Assembly: GCA_014239155.1 (NCBI GenBank)
Contig: JAAZZQ010000060.1
Location: forward strand, 186,001 to 250,000
DNA length: 64,000 nucleotides
Source of the DNA: Lachnospiraceae bacterium
GTDB lineage: Bacteria > Bacillota > Clostridia > Lachnospirales > Lachnospiraceae
Reading direction: 5' to 3'
The notes below the pieces were generated by a model that had not been told where the DNA came from, did no database searches, and worked only from the letters and a program-made list of their open reading frames with translations. This document shows, piece after piece, positions 37,875 through 47,315 of the stretch (position 1 is the first letter of the stretch; each line of letters begins with the position of its first letter). The position numbers and the translations under genes were made by a program.

Positions 37875-38576
37875 ATGAATACAGCAATTGTGATAGCCGC
37901 AGGCGTAGGACGTAGAACAGGTCAATGTATACCAAAACAGTTCATTAATGTATTAGATAAGCCTATTATTGTATACACATTAGAAAAGTTTCAAAATTCA
38001 AAAAATATAGACAATATTGAAGTTGTTTGTTTAAGTGGGTGGGAAGAAGTTTTAAAGGTGTATGCTATGCAATATGGTATTGCAAAACTAAAGTGGATTG
38101 TTTCAGGTGGAAATAGCAGTCAAGAATCGATTTACATAGGGTTGAAGAATTTGGGAAGCATTTGTAAAAAAGAGGACATTGTAGTAATTCACGATGGAAT
38201 CAGGCCAATGGTTGATGAGGAGATTATTGATTCCTGTATAGATATATGCCAAAAATACGGAAATGGAATTACCGCACTTCCAGTTTATGAACAAGTTTTT
38301 AAGACATATGATGAGGTTTCATCAAGGGAGTATATTCCAAGAGATCGTTTGAAAATTTTACAGACTCCGCAAGCCTATAAATATCAAGAAATAAGGACAG
38401 CGTATGATGAAGCATTCGCTAAAAAAATAGGCGTTCATATATCATCATATGCAAATACAATGATGACAGAATTGGGAAAAACACTTTATTTTTCTAAAGG
38501 TTCGACTAAAAATATCAAGATTACAACAAAAGATGATATAAAAATATTTAAAGCAATGTTGAGGGCAGAACAATGA
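37875..38576 (+). CDS. IspD/TarI-family cytidylyltransferase
   Basis: The 233-residue protein has the CTP-binding start VIAAGVGRRTGQCIPKQF, then VIHDGIRPMV, and DRLKILQTPQAYKY, as in IspD (CDP-methylerythritol synthesis) and TarI (CDP-ribitol synthesis). The two cannot be separated with certainty by eye. In a polysaccharide cluster TarI-like use (activation of a pentitol or related phosphate) is more likely, but a DXS-like gene lies three genes downstream, so a methylerythritol-like product is possible. It overlaps licD by an ATGA. Confidence 0.85.
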   Translation: MNTAIVIAAGVGRRTGQCIPKQFINVLDKPIIVYTLEKFQNSKNIDNIEVVCLSGWEEVLKVYAMQYGIAKLKWIVSGGNSSQESIYIGLKNLGSICKKEDIVVIHDGIRPMVDEEIIDSCIDICQKYGNGITALPVYEQVFKTYDEVSSREYIPRDRLKILQTPQAYKYQEIRTAYDEAFAKKIGVHISSYANTMMTELGKTLYFSKGSTKNIKITTKDDIKIFKAMLRAEQ

Positions 38577-39388
38577 TTGAATTAGATCAAGAGACGCTTC
38601 GTAAACTCCAAATGACAGAATTGGAAATGTTGAAAGAGGTTGACAGAATATGTAAAAAATATAATATTAAATATTCTCTTGATGGTGGTACACTGTTGGG
38701 GGCAATACGACATAAAGGATTTATACCTTGGGATGATGATGCAGATATCGTAATGTTAAGATCTGAATATATCAAATTTTACCAAGCGTGCAAAAAAGTA
38801 TTAGATACTGATAAGTTTTTTTTACAGGATTTTAGAACAGATCCAAACTATCGTTGGGGATATTCTAAGTTACGTAGAAATGGGACCATCTTTTTGCGAG
38901 AAGGCCAAGAACATGGAAGATGGAATCAAGGTGTTTTTATAGATATTTTCGTGTATGACCAAGTACCAGATACATTTATTTTTCGCAGATTGCATTTGCT
39001 AATTTGTTTTTGCATTAGGAAAGGCTTGTATTCAGAAGTTGGAAAGAGAAATGCGGCGAATATATTAGTAAGAAAACTGTATCAAGTACTCAATATTGTT
39101 CCACGTGACAGATGGGTTAGGCAACTTGAAAAAATTGCAGAGATTACAAATAGGAAAAGAACAGAACTTGTTAGGCACATGACATATCCATATAGAAAAG
39201 AATGTCGATATGGATTGCCAAGAGAGTGTTTCGATTCATATATAGATAAGGAGTTTGAGGGACACAATTTCAGAGTATTTAAAAAATATGATCTCTATCT
39301 TTCACATTTGTATGGAGAGTATATGAAACTTCCGCCAGTAGAAAATAGGAAAGCACATTCCGTAAGTGAAATAAAACTAATTCATTAA
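38573..39388 (+). CDS. LicD family phosphotransferase
   Basis: The 271-residue protein has the LicD motif YSLDGGTLLGAIRHKGFIPWDDDADIVMLR near residue 35 (nucleotidyltransferase-fold metal site GG...DDD). LicD-type enzymes move phosphocholine or other alcohol-phosphate groups from CDP-alcohols to sugars of teichoic acids and capsules. Translational coupling to the cytidylyltransferase before it suggests that this enzyme supplies its CDP-alcohol donor. Confidence 0.9.
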   Translation: MIELDQETLRKLQMTELEMLKEVDRICKKYNIKYSLDGGTLLGAIRHKGFIPWDDDADIVMLRSEYIKFYQACKKVLDTDKFFLQDFRTDPNYRWGYSKLRRNGTIFLREGQEHGRWNQGVFIDIFVYDQVPDTFIFRRLHLLICFCIRKGLYSEVGKRNAANILVRKLYQVLNIVPRDRWVRQLEKIAEITNRKRTELVRHMTYPYRKECRYGLPRECFDSYIDKEFEGHNFRVFKKYDLYLSHLYGEYMKLPPVENRKAHSVSEIKLIH

Positions 39389-39536
39389 AGAAGCAGAGAA
39401 AAGGGAGGCAGCAGGAATTGACTGAATATTCTATGAAATGATGACATAAATGTTGTATTTTTGTTGTATAAGATTGAATGTAGAGGATAAGAATTAATAG
39501 GGTTCTAAAAAAGGATTTTGCAGAATAGGAAAGGTT

Positions 39537-40739
39537 ATGTGGGATTTAGAAGAACGGATTGTAAAAGAAAAACAGCGATATTTAGATTTTGTCGAATTGA
39601 ATAAGGGAAAACATATATATATCTATGGAGCAGGGAAACAAGCAATTCCAATCGCTGATTTTTTCAAAGAAAATAATATTATAATAGATGGATTTTGTGT
39701 TACAGATCGATCAAGTAATAGAGGAAAGATTAATAAACTGCCTGTGTATCAAGTTGATGAGCTCCCATATCAGGATGCAGCATTTGTACTTGGAGTGCGC
39801 GTGCAATTAAACAATGAAATAGAAGCAATATTAAAGAACAATGGATATACAAATTATTTACTTGCATCAGATTTAGTACGATATTTAGGACCATATGGGT
39901 ATAGTTTTTATATTAGTCCAATGATTGAAATTACAACGAAGCTTGGGTGTGCGATAGATTGTAAATACTGCCCACAGGAATTATTTATTAGAGAATATTT
40001 AAAAGAAAAAAAATCGGATATGGTGTTATCTTTTGAAAATTATAAAATATGTATTGATAAATTGCCTGAGAATACATTTGTTGAGTTTGCTGGTTTTACG
40101 GAACCATTTTTTAACGCACAATGCATGAAGATGATTCAATATGCAAAAGAAAAAGGACATCGAGTTAATTTATTTACAACGCTCAGGGGACTACGATTAG
40201 ATCAAGTGGATGAACTGTTGAAAATAGATTTTGAAGAATTTGTATTGCATGTTCCAGATCAAGAAGGTTATGCCATTATTCCTGTGGATCAACAGTATAA
40301 AGAAATTGTCAAAAAACTAAGCAGGGCGAAAAAGAAAAATGGAAATAATTTTATTGACTATGCATGTGCTCAGGGAACAGTATTGAATGAAGTAGGAGAA
40401 ATTCTGAAAAACAATATTAGGGTCTATGTAGTACTCAATAACCGGGCGGGTAATTTACAAGATAAGTGTCTGTATGGAAGAAAAGATATACAAGGTAGAT
40501 TAAGATGTGAGCTTTCAAGAGATATTAATCATAATGTGTTATTGCCGGATGGGCGTGTAATTTTGTGCTCAAATGATTGGGGAATGAAGCATGTTATGGG
40601 TAATCTGATATATGAAAGTTATGAGCAGATTTTAAACGGAGAGGAAGCGCAAAAAATAAGGAAATCAATGAGTAATGAGTGTCAGGATTTTGTTTTGTGC
40701 AGAAACTGTTTTCAGGCAATAGAAGAAGGAGATCCCTAA
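39537..40739 (+). CDS. Radical SAM/SPASM protein with N-terminal Rossmann-like module
   Basis: The 400-residue protein begins with a nucleotide-binding-like module (KHIYIYGAGKQAIPIADFF). From about residue 135 a radical SAM domain follows, with the iron-sulfur motif CAIDCKYC (CxxxCxxC). The end has a SPASM-like cysteine set (LPDGRVILCSND ... LCRNCF). Radical SAM enzymes use SAM cleavage for hard C-H or rearrangement chemistry; in a sugar cluster that may be epimerisation, deoxygenation or C-C bond formation. It is directly adjacent to the DXS-like gene (no gap), suggesting linked roles. The substrate is unknown. Confidence 0.82.
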   Translation: MWDLEERIVKEKQRYLDFVELNKGKHIYIYGAGKQAIPIADFFKENNIIIDGFCVTDRSSNRGKINKLPVYQVDELPYQDAAFVLGVRVQLNNEIEAILKNNGYTNYLLASDLVRYLGPYGYSFYISPMIEITTKLGCAIDCKYCPQELFIREYLKEKKSDMVLSFENYKICIDKLPENTFVEFAGFTEPFFNAQCMKMIQYAKEKGHRVNLFTTLRGLRLDQVDELLKIDFEEFVLHVPDQEGYAIIPVDQQYKEIVKKLSRAKKKNGNNFIDYACAQGTVLNEVGEILKNNIRVYVVLNNRAGNLQDKCLYGRKDIQGRLRCELSRDINHNVLLPDGRVILCSNDWGMKHVMGNLIYESYEQILNGEEAQKIRKSMSNECQDFVLCRNCFQAIEEGDP

Positions 40740-42512
40740 ATGTACATAGAAAGAATTGATAGCCTAATGGATTTAAAGAAATTAAATTTAGATCAATGTA
40801 TGGTTCTGGCAGATGAAATACGAGAAGCGCTATTGAATACGATTAGTGTGACAGGAGGACATTTATCTTCAAATTTGGGGATTATTGAAGCGACAATTGC
40901 ATTGCATTATGTATTTAATTCTCCTGAGGATAAGATTATATTTGATACGTCACATCAATGTTATACACATAAGATACTGACTGGAAGAAAAAATGCGTAC
41001 TTAGAACCACAACAATATAAAAGATATTCGGGATATACAAATCCGGATGAAAGTGTGCACGATCATTTTAAGTTAGGGCATACTTCAACATCGATCAGTT
41101 TGGCATGTGGTTTGGCAAGGGCAAGGGATTTAAGAGGGGATAAGTCGAATGTGATAGCAGTTATAGGGGATGGTTCACTGAGTGGGGGAGAAGCGCTTGA
41201 AGGGTTAAACTACGGAGGGGCAGAAATAAAAGGTAATCTTATTATTTTGATCAATGATAATCAAATGTCTATTGCGGAAAATTATGGAGGAATATATAAA
41301 AATATAAAAACATTACGTGAAACAAAGGGGAAAACAGATAATAATTTGTTTAAACTGTTAGGATACGATTATAGATATGTGGAAAATGGAAATGATATTC
41401 GGGAATTAGTGCCTGTATTGCAGGAAATTAAAAATATTAATCATCCAATTATTATTCATGTATGTACCATGAAGGGAAAGGGATATGATATAGCTGAAAA
41501 TAATAAGGAAGAGACCCATTTTGTAAAACCATTTGATTTAAAGATTGGGGATATACAGAAACCAGTTATAGGCGAGAGATATGATGTGATTATTAGAGAA
41601 TTCCTAATTAAAAAAATAAGAGCAGATAGAAATATTGTAATTATGACAGCAGCTATGCCAGTTGTTTTAGCGCTATCAAAAGATGTAAGGGAATCTATAG
41701 GGGAACAATACATAGATGTAGGCATTGCAGAAGAACACGCAATATCAATGGCTGGAGGAATAGCAAAAAGTGGTGGAAAACCAATATTTTTTACTAGGGC
41801 AACATTTTATCAAAGAACATACGATCAAATATCACAGGATATTTGCATCAATAATCTCCCAATAACAATGATATTGATAAATGCATCTATATATGCTGCT
41901 ACAGATATGACGCATATAGGGATTTTCGATATTGCAATGATGGCTAATATTCCAAATCTCGTAATGTTGGTACCAACTAATAAACAAGAATATTTAGCAA
42001 TGCTTAATTGGAGTATTGAACAGAATAAACATCCCGTGGCAATCAGAGCACCAAGAAATGGAGTGTATTATGCAAACTATGAAGTTGATACAGACTATGA
42101 TGAGCTAAACAAATTTAAATTGGTTATTCAGGGAGAAGATATTGCGGTTATAGCATTAGGAGATTTTTATCAATTAGGGGAAGAGGTCATCAAATTAATG
42201 AAAGATAAGATTCATATTAATGCAAGTTTGATTAATCCAAGATATGCGACCGGAATTGATGAGACATTATTGAAACGAATTTCTGAAGACCACGATATCG
42301 TGATTACTTTGGAGGATGGTATATTGGACGGTGGATTTGGACAGAAGATTTCTGCATTTTACGGAAATTCAGATATAAGAGTATTAAATTATGGATTCAA
42401 AAAGGAATTTACGGACTGCTATCTGGTGGATGAAATTTTAAGGAAAAATAGACTACAACCAGAAATGATAGTAGAGGATATTATTTCCTTAAAAGAGAAG
42501 ATAAGTGTATAA
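40740..42512 (+). CDS. 1-deoxy-xylulose-5-phosphate synthase-like TPP enzyme
   Basis: The 590-residue protein follows DXS layout: GGHLSSNLGIIEATIALH and FDTSHQCYTHKILTGR at the start, the thiamine diphosphate motif GDGSLSGGEALEGLN...NDNQMSIAEN, and a pyrimidine-binding domain with VDVGIAEEHAISMAGGIAKSGGKPIF-like sequence (here YIDVGIAEEHA). It is slightly shorter than housekeeping DXS. DXS joins pyruvate and glyceraldehyde-3-phosphate. In this cluster it probably makes a branched or 1-deoxy ketose phosphate for the polymer rather than isoprenoids, because it lies among glycosyltransferases and near a cytidylyltransferase. That role is inferred. Confidence 0.82.
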   Translation: MYIERIDSLMDLKKLNLDQCMVLADEIREALLNTISVTGGHLSSNLGIIEATIALHYVFNSPEDKIIFDTSHQCYTHKILTGRKNAYLEPQQYKRYSGYTNPDESVHDHFKLGHTSTSISLACGLARARDLRGDKSNVIAVIGDGSLSGGEALEGLNYGGAEIKGNLIILINDNQMSIAENYGGIYKNIKTLRETKGKTDNNLFKLLGYDYRYVENGNDIRELVPVLQEIKNINHPIIIHVCTMKGKGYDIAENNKEETHFVKPFDLKIGDIQKPVIGERYDVIIREFLIKKIRADRNIVIMTAAMPVVLALSKDVRESIGEQYIDVGIAEEHAISMAGGIAKSGGKPIFFTRATFYQRTYDQISQDICINNLPITMILINASIYAATDMTHIGIFDIAMMANIPNLVMLVPTNKQEYLAMLNWSIEQNKHPVAIRAPRNGVYYANYEVDTDYDELNKFKLVIQGEDIAVIALGDFYQLGEEVIKLMKDKIHINASLINPRYATGIDETLLKRISEDHDIVITLEDGILDGGFGQKISAFYGNSDIRVLNYGFKKEFTDCYLVDEILRKNRLQPEMIVEDIISLKEKISV

Positions 42513-42531
42513 CAAGAAGAAAGGCATAATA

Positions 42532-43680
42532 ATGGTAGTATCAATAATTGTACCTATTTATAATATAGAAGCATATGTGGGAAGGTGTATTGAGAGTATT
42601 ATCAACCAACAATATCGAAATATCGAAATTATATTAGTAGATGATGGATCGGTGGATCATTCAGGAGATATATGCGATATGTATGCCCAAAAGGATTCCA
42701 GAATTAAAGTAATACATAAAACAAATGGAGGACGTGTATCTGCTAGAAAAAGTGGAGCTGTTGTAGCAACAGGGGACTATATTATAAATGTAGATGGTGA
42801 CGATTGGATAGAAAAAGCATATATCTCAAATTTTGTATCTGCAATAAAGAAAAGAGATTGTGATGTTGTATGGGGGATATCATATATTAAAGAACAAAAT
42901 CAACACAATGAACTTCAAATACCGATCTTTCTAAAAAATGTAACTGTAGAGACAGAAGAAATGCAAGAAAAATGTTTGCAATTAATTAAAGGGAATAGGG
43001 GATTTCAAAATGAAATAGACTATTCTATTTGGCTTCAATGTACTCGAAGAGAAGTATATATTTCTGTTCAAAAGGAAGTAGATTGTAGAATATCCCGTGG
43101 GGAAGATTTGATATTATCATTGTTCCTTATCAATAAAACTAACAATATCTTTTTTATAAGGAATGATGGATATCATTATGTTCAGAGAGCTACATCATTG
43201 ACACATAACAAAGCTTCTTATAGTTGGAATGAGTATATGATATTAAAGAATGCTTTGTCTAAGTATATGATAAAATATATATCTTTATATAATATTGCAC
43301 AAGGATATTTAGTAAGTACGTATATGGCATATTTTTTTGGAAGTTTACAAGATGAATCAAAAGAATATTTGTATCCTTTCCTAAAGGTAAAAAAGAATAG
43401 CCGTGTGGCTATCTATGGGGCGGGTAATATAGGAGAAAATATAGTTTCGTATTTGAATAACTCTAACGATTATCAAATGTGTATATGGATAGATAGAAAT
43501 AAGTCCGACAAAAAAATAGGAAAATGGCAGGTAAAACCGATAGAGCAAATAGTAGATGTAGAATTTGATTTTATCATTTTGGCGACAAACAGAACCATAT
43601 ATATTGGTGAAATGTGGAACATGGTTAAGAAATTAGGTGTACAAGATGAAAAAATTGTATCTGCATTTGATAATTTTTAA
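42532..43680 (+). CDS. GT2 glycosyltransferase with C-terminal Rossmann-like module
   Basis: The track starts at a GTG in the previous gene; the ATG at 42532 (MVVSIIVPIYNIEAYV), preceded by AAAGG, is better. The GT-A domain has VDDGSVDHSGDICD, TNGGRVSARKSG and DGDDWI, as in EpsJ-type family 2 transferases. After about residue 285 a small module begins (RVAIYGAGNIGENIVSYL), of the same kind found on many proteins of this cluster. It adds a sugar to the growing repeat unit; donor and acceptor are unknown. Confidence 0.85.
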   Translation: MVVSIIVPIYNIEAYVGRCIESIINQQYRNIEIILVDDGSVDHSGDICDMYAQKDSRIKVIHKTNGGRVSARKSGAVVATGDYIINVDGDDWIEKAYISNFVSAIKKRDCDVVWGISYIKEQNQHNELQIPIFLKNVTVETEEMQEKCLQLIKGNRGFQNEIDYSIWLQCTRREVYISVQKEVDCRISRGEDLILSLFLINKTNNIFFIRNDGYHYVQRATSLTHNKASYSWNEYMILKNALSKYMIKYISLYNIAQGYLVSTYMAYFFGSLQDESKEYLYPFLKVKKNSRVAIYGAGNIGENIVSYLNNSNDYQMCIWIDRNKSDKKIGKWQVKPIEQIVDVEFDFIILATNRTIYIGEMWNMVKKLGVQDEKIVSAFDNF

Positions 43681-43776
43681 TATAACTTATTGGAGTTAGT
43701 ACTTGAATTTTTGTTTAGATAGAATATTAGAGAGAAAATACAAGGGTAACTAATAAGGTGAAAGGTTATAACAATC

Positions 43777-44946
43777 ATGATTGAATTCAGTATTATAATG
43801 CCGGTATACAATAATGAAAAATATTTTCCATTGGCGGTAAAAAGCATTGAAAACCAAAATTATGATAATTACGAGCTTATTGTAGTAGAAGATGGTTCTA
43901 CTGATAGAACGCCTCAAATAGCAGATTTTTTGGCAACAAAGAATATGCACATGAAAGTAATACATCAAAAAAATCAATGGATATACAATAGCTTTAATAA
44001 TGGAATTGCCTTAGCATCAGGAAAATATATTTATATTTTAAATTCAGATGATGCCTTGATGCCAGGGACACTTGCATTATTTGAAAGAAAGATTAGAGAG
44101 TACAATCCAGATATTATATGGACAAAAGTATTAATACATGAGTGCGATGCAGAGCAGAATATTATAACTTATGATAAATTGCATTTGAATCAATATGTAA
44201 TAGAGGAACACTTTTATGGGAATAAAAGTGAGGTGGAAAAAGCTTGGCCGTATTTTGTATCGAGTAAATTAGCTTGGAACCAGGCAAATTTGTATCGTCG
44301 GGAGATTATGCAGAGTCAATTATTTCGGAATGATGTATACGGAGCAGATACTTTATATAATATTAGTATAGCTGATAAGATTCGTTCAGCATTGGTTTTG
44401 CAAGAACCAGTATATTTTCATTATATATATGGCAATGAGACAATGAATGCATCAATTGGAAAATATTATTCTTATACGCAGGCAATGCATAATGAAATAT
44501 ATAATAACTATTTACATTTGTTTCAAAATTGGGGATTAGAACAAGAAAACTATATGGAGATGCTTTACAAGATCAGAATGTCAGCATTGACGGGTGAATT
44601 AAGAGCTTTACAAGCAGCAAATTGCCCATTGTCTATAGAAGATAAATTACAATATGCATTTTGCGGATGCATAGATGAAACAGTTAAAAAGTGTGTGTTG
44701 AAAAGTAACCGTGATGAAGAGCTGGAGAGTCGTATTCTTTCTGGAGTAAGAGAATTGCTTTTAAAAGAAGATATAAATATAGATAATAAAATGTATTTTG
44801 CATATGAATTACTGAATTCTCTTTTATGTTATGAGAAAGATGACCAAGATTATAGAACGATTGAAAATGCAGTTAATCATCCGCTTAATCCATATCATAT
44901 AGGAGGAGTTTTTTATAGAAAGTTAATAACAAATAAAGCACATTAA
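43777..44946 (+). CDS. GT2 glycosyltransferase
   Basis: The 389-residue protein starts with FSIIMPVYNNEKYFPLAVKSIENQ and shows VVEDGSTDRTPQIAD and LNSDDALMPG, the nucleotide- and metal-binding parts of a family 2 GT-A fold. The C-terminal approximately 170 residues are helical and unassigned; no Rossmann-like module is present. It lies between another GT2 gene and capF. It is probably one of the transferases that assemble the repeat unit. Confidence 0.85.
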   Translation: MIEFSIIMPVYNNEKYFPLAVKSIENQNYDNYELIVVEDGSTDRTPQIADFLATKNMHMKVIHQKNQWIYNSFNNGIALASGKYIYILNSDDALMPGTLALFERKIREYNPDIIWTKVLIHECDAEQNIITYDKLHLNQYVIEEHFYGNKSEVEKAWPYFVSSKLAWNQANLYRREIMQSQLFRNDVYGADTLYNISIADKIRSALVLQEPVYFHYIYGNETMNASIGKYYSYTQAMHNEIYNNYLHLFQNWGLEQENYMEMLYKIRMSALTGELRALQAANCPLSIEDKLQYAFCGCIDETVKKCVLKSNRDEELESRILSGVRELLLKEDINIDNKMYFAYELLNSLLCYEKDDQDYRTIENAVNHPLNPYHIGGVFYRKLITNKAH

Positions 44947-45024
44947 GGGAAGGAATGTCAAGAGATGTTTAATGGAAATATCTTATGTGCAAAAGAAACT
45001 GAGAAGATGGAGGAGGCAGATAAA

Positions 45025-46134
45025 TTGAAAATTTTAGTTACTGGTTCAAATGGTTTTATTGCAAAAAATCTAATTGTAGAATTGCGGAATAAAGGGTATG
45101 AAAATTTGTTGCTTTGTAATCGGGATACGACACCAGAGAAGCTGGAACAATATATAGAAGAATGTGATGTTTTAATACATTTAGCGGGAGTAAATCGACC
45201 TTCCAGTGAAGAGGAATACTATATAGAAAATGTCGGTTTTACGAAAAAAATCGTAAGATTACTTAAGAATAATCACAAAAGGATATGTATACTTTTTTCA
45301 TCAACTATTCATACAGGACGACACAAATGCTATGAGGAAAGTAAACGACAAGGAGAAAAGATATTGCAAGACTATGCAAAGGAATCAGGTTCCTCGCTTT
45401 TTATATTTCGTTTACCAAATGTTTTTGGAAAATGGTGCAGACCAAATTATAATAGTGTTGTAGCCACTTTCTGCTATAATATTTCACATGGACTAGATAT
45501 TAAAGTTAACGATCCGGATGTGCAAATGAATTTAGTTTATATAGATGATGTTGTAAATGAATTTCTCTCTGTTATAGTTTTGGAAGTTGAAGAAATAGTT
45601 AAATATGTAGAGATTTCACACGCTTATCAAATAACAGTTGGAGAAGTGGCACAGGCAATTATATCTTTTGGTCAAAAACATAAAAGACTTGAAGTCCCAC
45701 AGGTTGGCAATTCTTTGATAAAAAAGTTATATAGTACATATTTGAGTTATGTGGAACCTGAGAATTATCGCTATGAACTTAAAATGAATATAGACGCACG
45801 TGGTTCATTTACAGAGTTTCTACATTCACAGGATTTTGGACAGGTGTCCGTAAATATTGCAAAACCCGGGATTATAAAGGGAAACCATTGGCATCATACA
45901 AAAGTTGAAAAGTTTCTAGTAGTGAAAGGTATAGCTTCCATTAAATTTCGTCATATGATAACAGGAAAAATGGTTGAATATATTGTGTCAGATAGAAAAT
46001 TAGAAGTAGTGGATATTCCTGTAGGATATACACACAATATTACGAATATTGGAATAGAAGATTTGGTTACAATTATGTGGGCAAATGAAACATTTGATAG
46101 GGATAGACCAGATACATATTATGAGGAAGTATAG
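45025..46134 (+). CDS. capF: CapF-like bifunctional reductase (SDR + cupin)
   Basis: The track starts at 44965, but a strong GGAGGAGG lies 8 bases before a TTG at 45025 that gives the canonical start LKILVTGSNGFIAKNL; this is my preferred start (about 369 residues). The N-terminal SDR domain has a glycine-rich loop, HLAGVNRP and a YEESK motif. The C-terminal cupin has GNHWHHTKVEKFLVVKG. This fused layout is that of CapF/FnlB, which acts in UDP-N-acetyl-L-fucosamine synthesis. The next gene is the CapG/FnlC-like epimerase. The first enzyme, CapE/FnlA, is not seen in the window. Confidence 0.85.
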   Translation: MKILVTGSNGFIAKNLIVELRNKGYENLLLCNRDTTPEKLEQYIEECDVLIHLAGVNRPSSEEEYYIENVGFTKKIVRLLKNNHKRICILFSSTIHTGRHKCYEESKRQGEKILQDYAKESGSSLFIFRLPNVFGKWCRPNYNSVVATFCYNISHGLDIKVNDPDVQMNLVYIDDVVNEFLSVIVLEVEEIVKYVEISHAYQITVGEVAQAIISFGQKHKRLEVPQVGNSLIKKLYSTYLSYVEPENYRYELKMNIDARGSFTEFLHSQDFGQVSVNIAKPGIIKGNHWHHTKVEKFLVVKGIASIKFRHMITGKMVEYIVSDRKLEVVDIPVGYTHNITNIGIEDLVTIMWANETFDRDRPDTYYEEV

Positions 46135-46137
46135 TGT

Positions 46138-47277
46138 ATGAAACAGTTGAAGTTAATGACTATTATAGGAACAAGACCAGAAATTATTAGGCTTTCGGAA
46201 GTGATTAAAAAATGTGATTTGTATTTTGATCATATTTTAGTTCATACAGGTCAAAATTATGATTATTCTTTAAACCAAATTTTTTTTGAAGAATTGGGAT
46301 TGAGAAAGCCAGATTTTTATTTAGATGTTGTGGGTAAAAATTTAGGGGAAACAATAGGAAATATTATCAGTAAAAGTTATGATCTGATGTTGGAGCAAAA
46401 GCCAGATGCACTTTTGATATTGGGAGATACAAATTCGGCGCTTTCAGCAATTTCAGCAAAACGATTAAAAATTCCTATTTTTCATATGGAAGCAGGAAAT
46501 CGGTGTTTTGATGAAAATTTGCCGGAGGAAATCAATCGGCGTATTGTAGATCATATTTCTGATATTAATATGTGCTATTCAGAACATGCTAGGAGATATT
46601 TGAATGTTGAAGGGATGGCAAAAGAAAGAACCTATGTGACAGGTTCTCCAATGGCAGAGGTTTTAAGTATGCATTTGAATAAAATTTTGGCAAGTGATGT
46701 TTTGGACAAATTAGGGTTAAAAGCTAAGGAATATATTTTGTTATCTGCGCATAGGGAAGAAAACATTGATAATGAAGATAATTTTTATAAACTAATGGAT
46801 GCGGTTAACTGTATTACAGATACATACCAGATACCAGTAATATATAGTATGCATCCGCGAAGTAAGCATTTTATAGAACAACGAGGATTTCAGTTTGGTT
46901 CTTTGGTACGAGAGATGCAACCATTTGGTTTTATTGATTACAATTGCCTACAAATAAATGCGAAGTGTGTAGTGTCAGATAGCGGAACACTACCAGAAGA
47001 GAGTGCATTTTTTAGTGTAAAGGGATATCCATTTGCGGCTGTCTGCATTCGTACATCTACGGAAAGACCAGAAGCAATGGACAAAGGGAATTTTATTCTT
47101 GCGGGAATTGGTAGGAAAAGTGTATTGCAGGGAATTAATGTTGCAATACAAATGAGTGAAGCAAATATTATGGCATCCGAAGTTCCTGATTACAGAGAAG
47201 AAAATGTCAGTATGAAGGTAATAAAGATTATACAAAGTTATGTATCTATTATAAATCGTATGGTTTGGAGGAAATAA
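46138..47277 (+). CDS. capG: UDP-N-acetylglucosamine 2-epimerase family protein, CapG-like
   Basis: The 379-residue protein has the epimerase signature TIIGTRPEIIRLSEVIKKC near the start, HTGQNYDYSLNQIFFEELGL, GDTNSALSAISAKRL, HMEAGNRCFDENLPEEINRRIVDHISD and the C-terminal VSDSGTLPEESAFF. It follows capF by 3 bases, so it is most likely the C2-epimerase step (CapG/FnlC) that makes UDP-L-FucNAc, rather than a general WecB. The start is an ATG immediately after the capF stop. Confidence 0.87.
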   Translation: MKQLKLMTIIGTRPEIIRLSEVIKKCDLYFDHILVHTGQNYDYSLNQIFFEELGLRKPDFYLDVVGKNLGETIGNIISKSYDLMLEQKPDALLILGDTNSALSAISAKRLKIPIFHMEAGNRCFDENLPEEINRRIVDHISDINMCYSEHARRYLNVEGMAKERTYVTGSPMAEVLSMHLNKILASDVLDKLGLKAKEYILLSAHREENIDNEDNFYKLMDAVNCITDTYQIPVIYSMHPRSKHFIEQRGFQFGSLVREMQPFGFIDYNCLQINAKCVVSDSGTLPEESAFFSVKGYPFAAVCIRTSTERPEAMDKGNFILAGIGRKSVLQGINVAIQMSEANIMASEVPDYREENVSMKVIKIIQSYVSIINRMVWRK

Positions 47278-47315
47278 AGTATGGTTTATTATGATAATGA
47301 ATGTGGGAGGAAATG

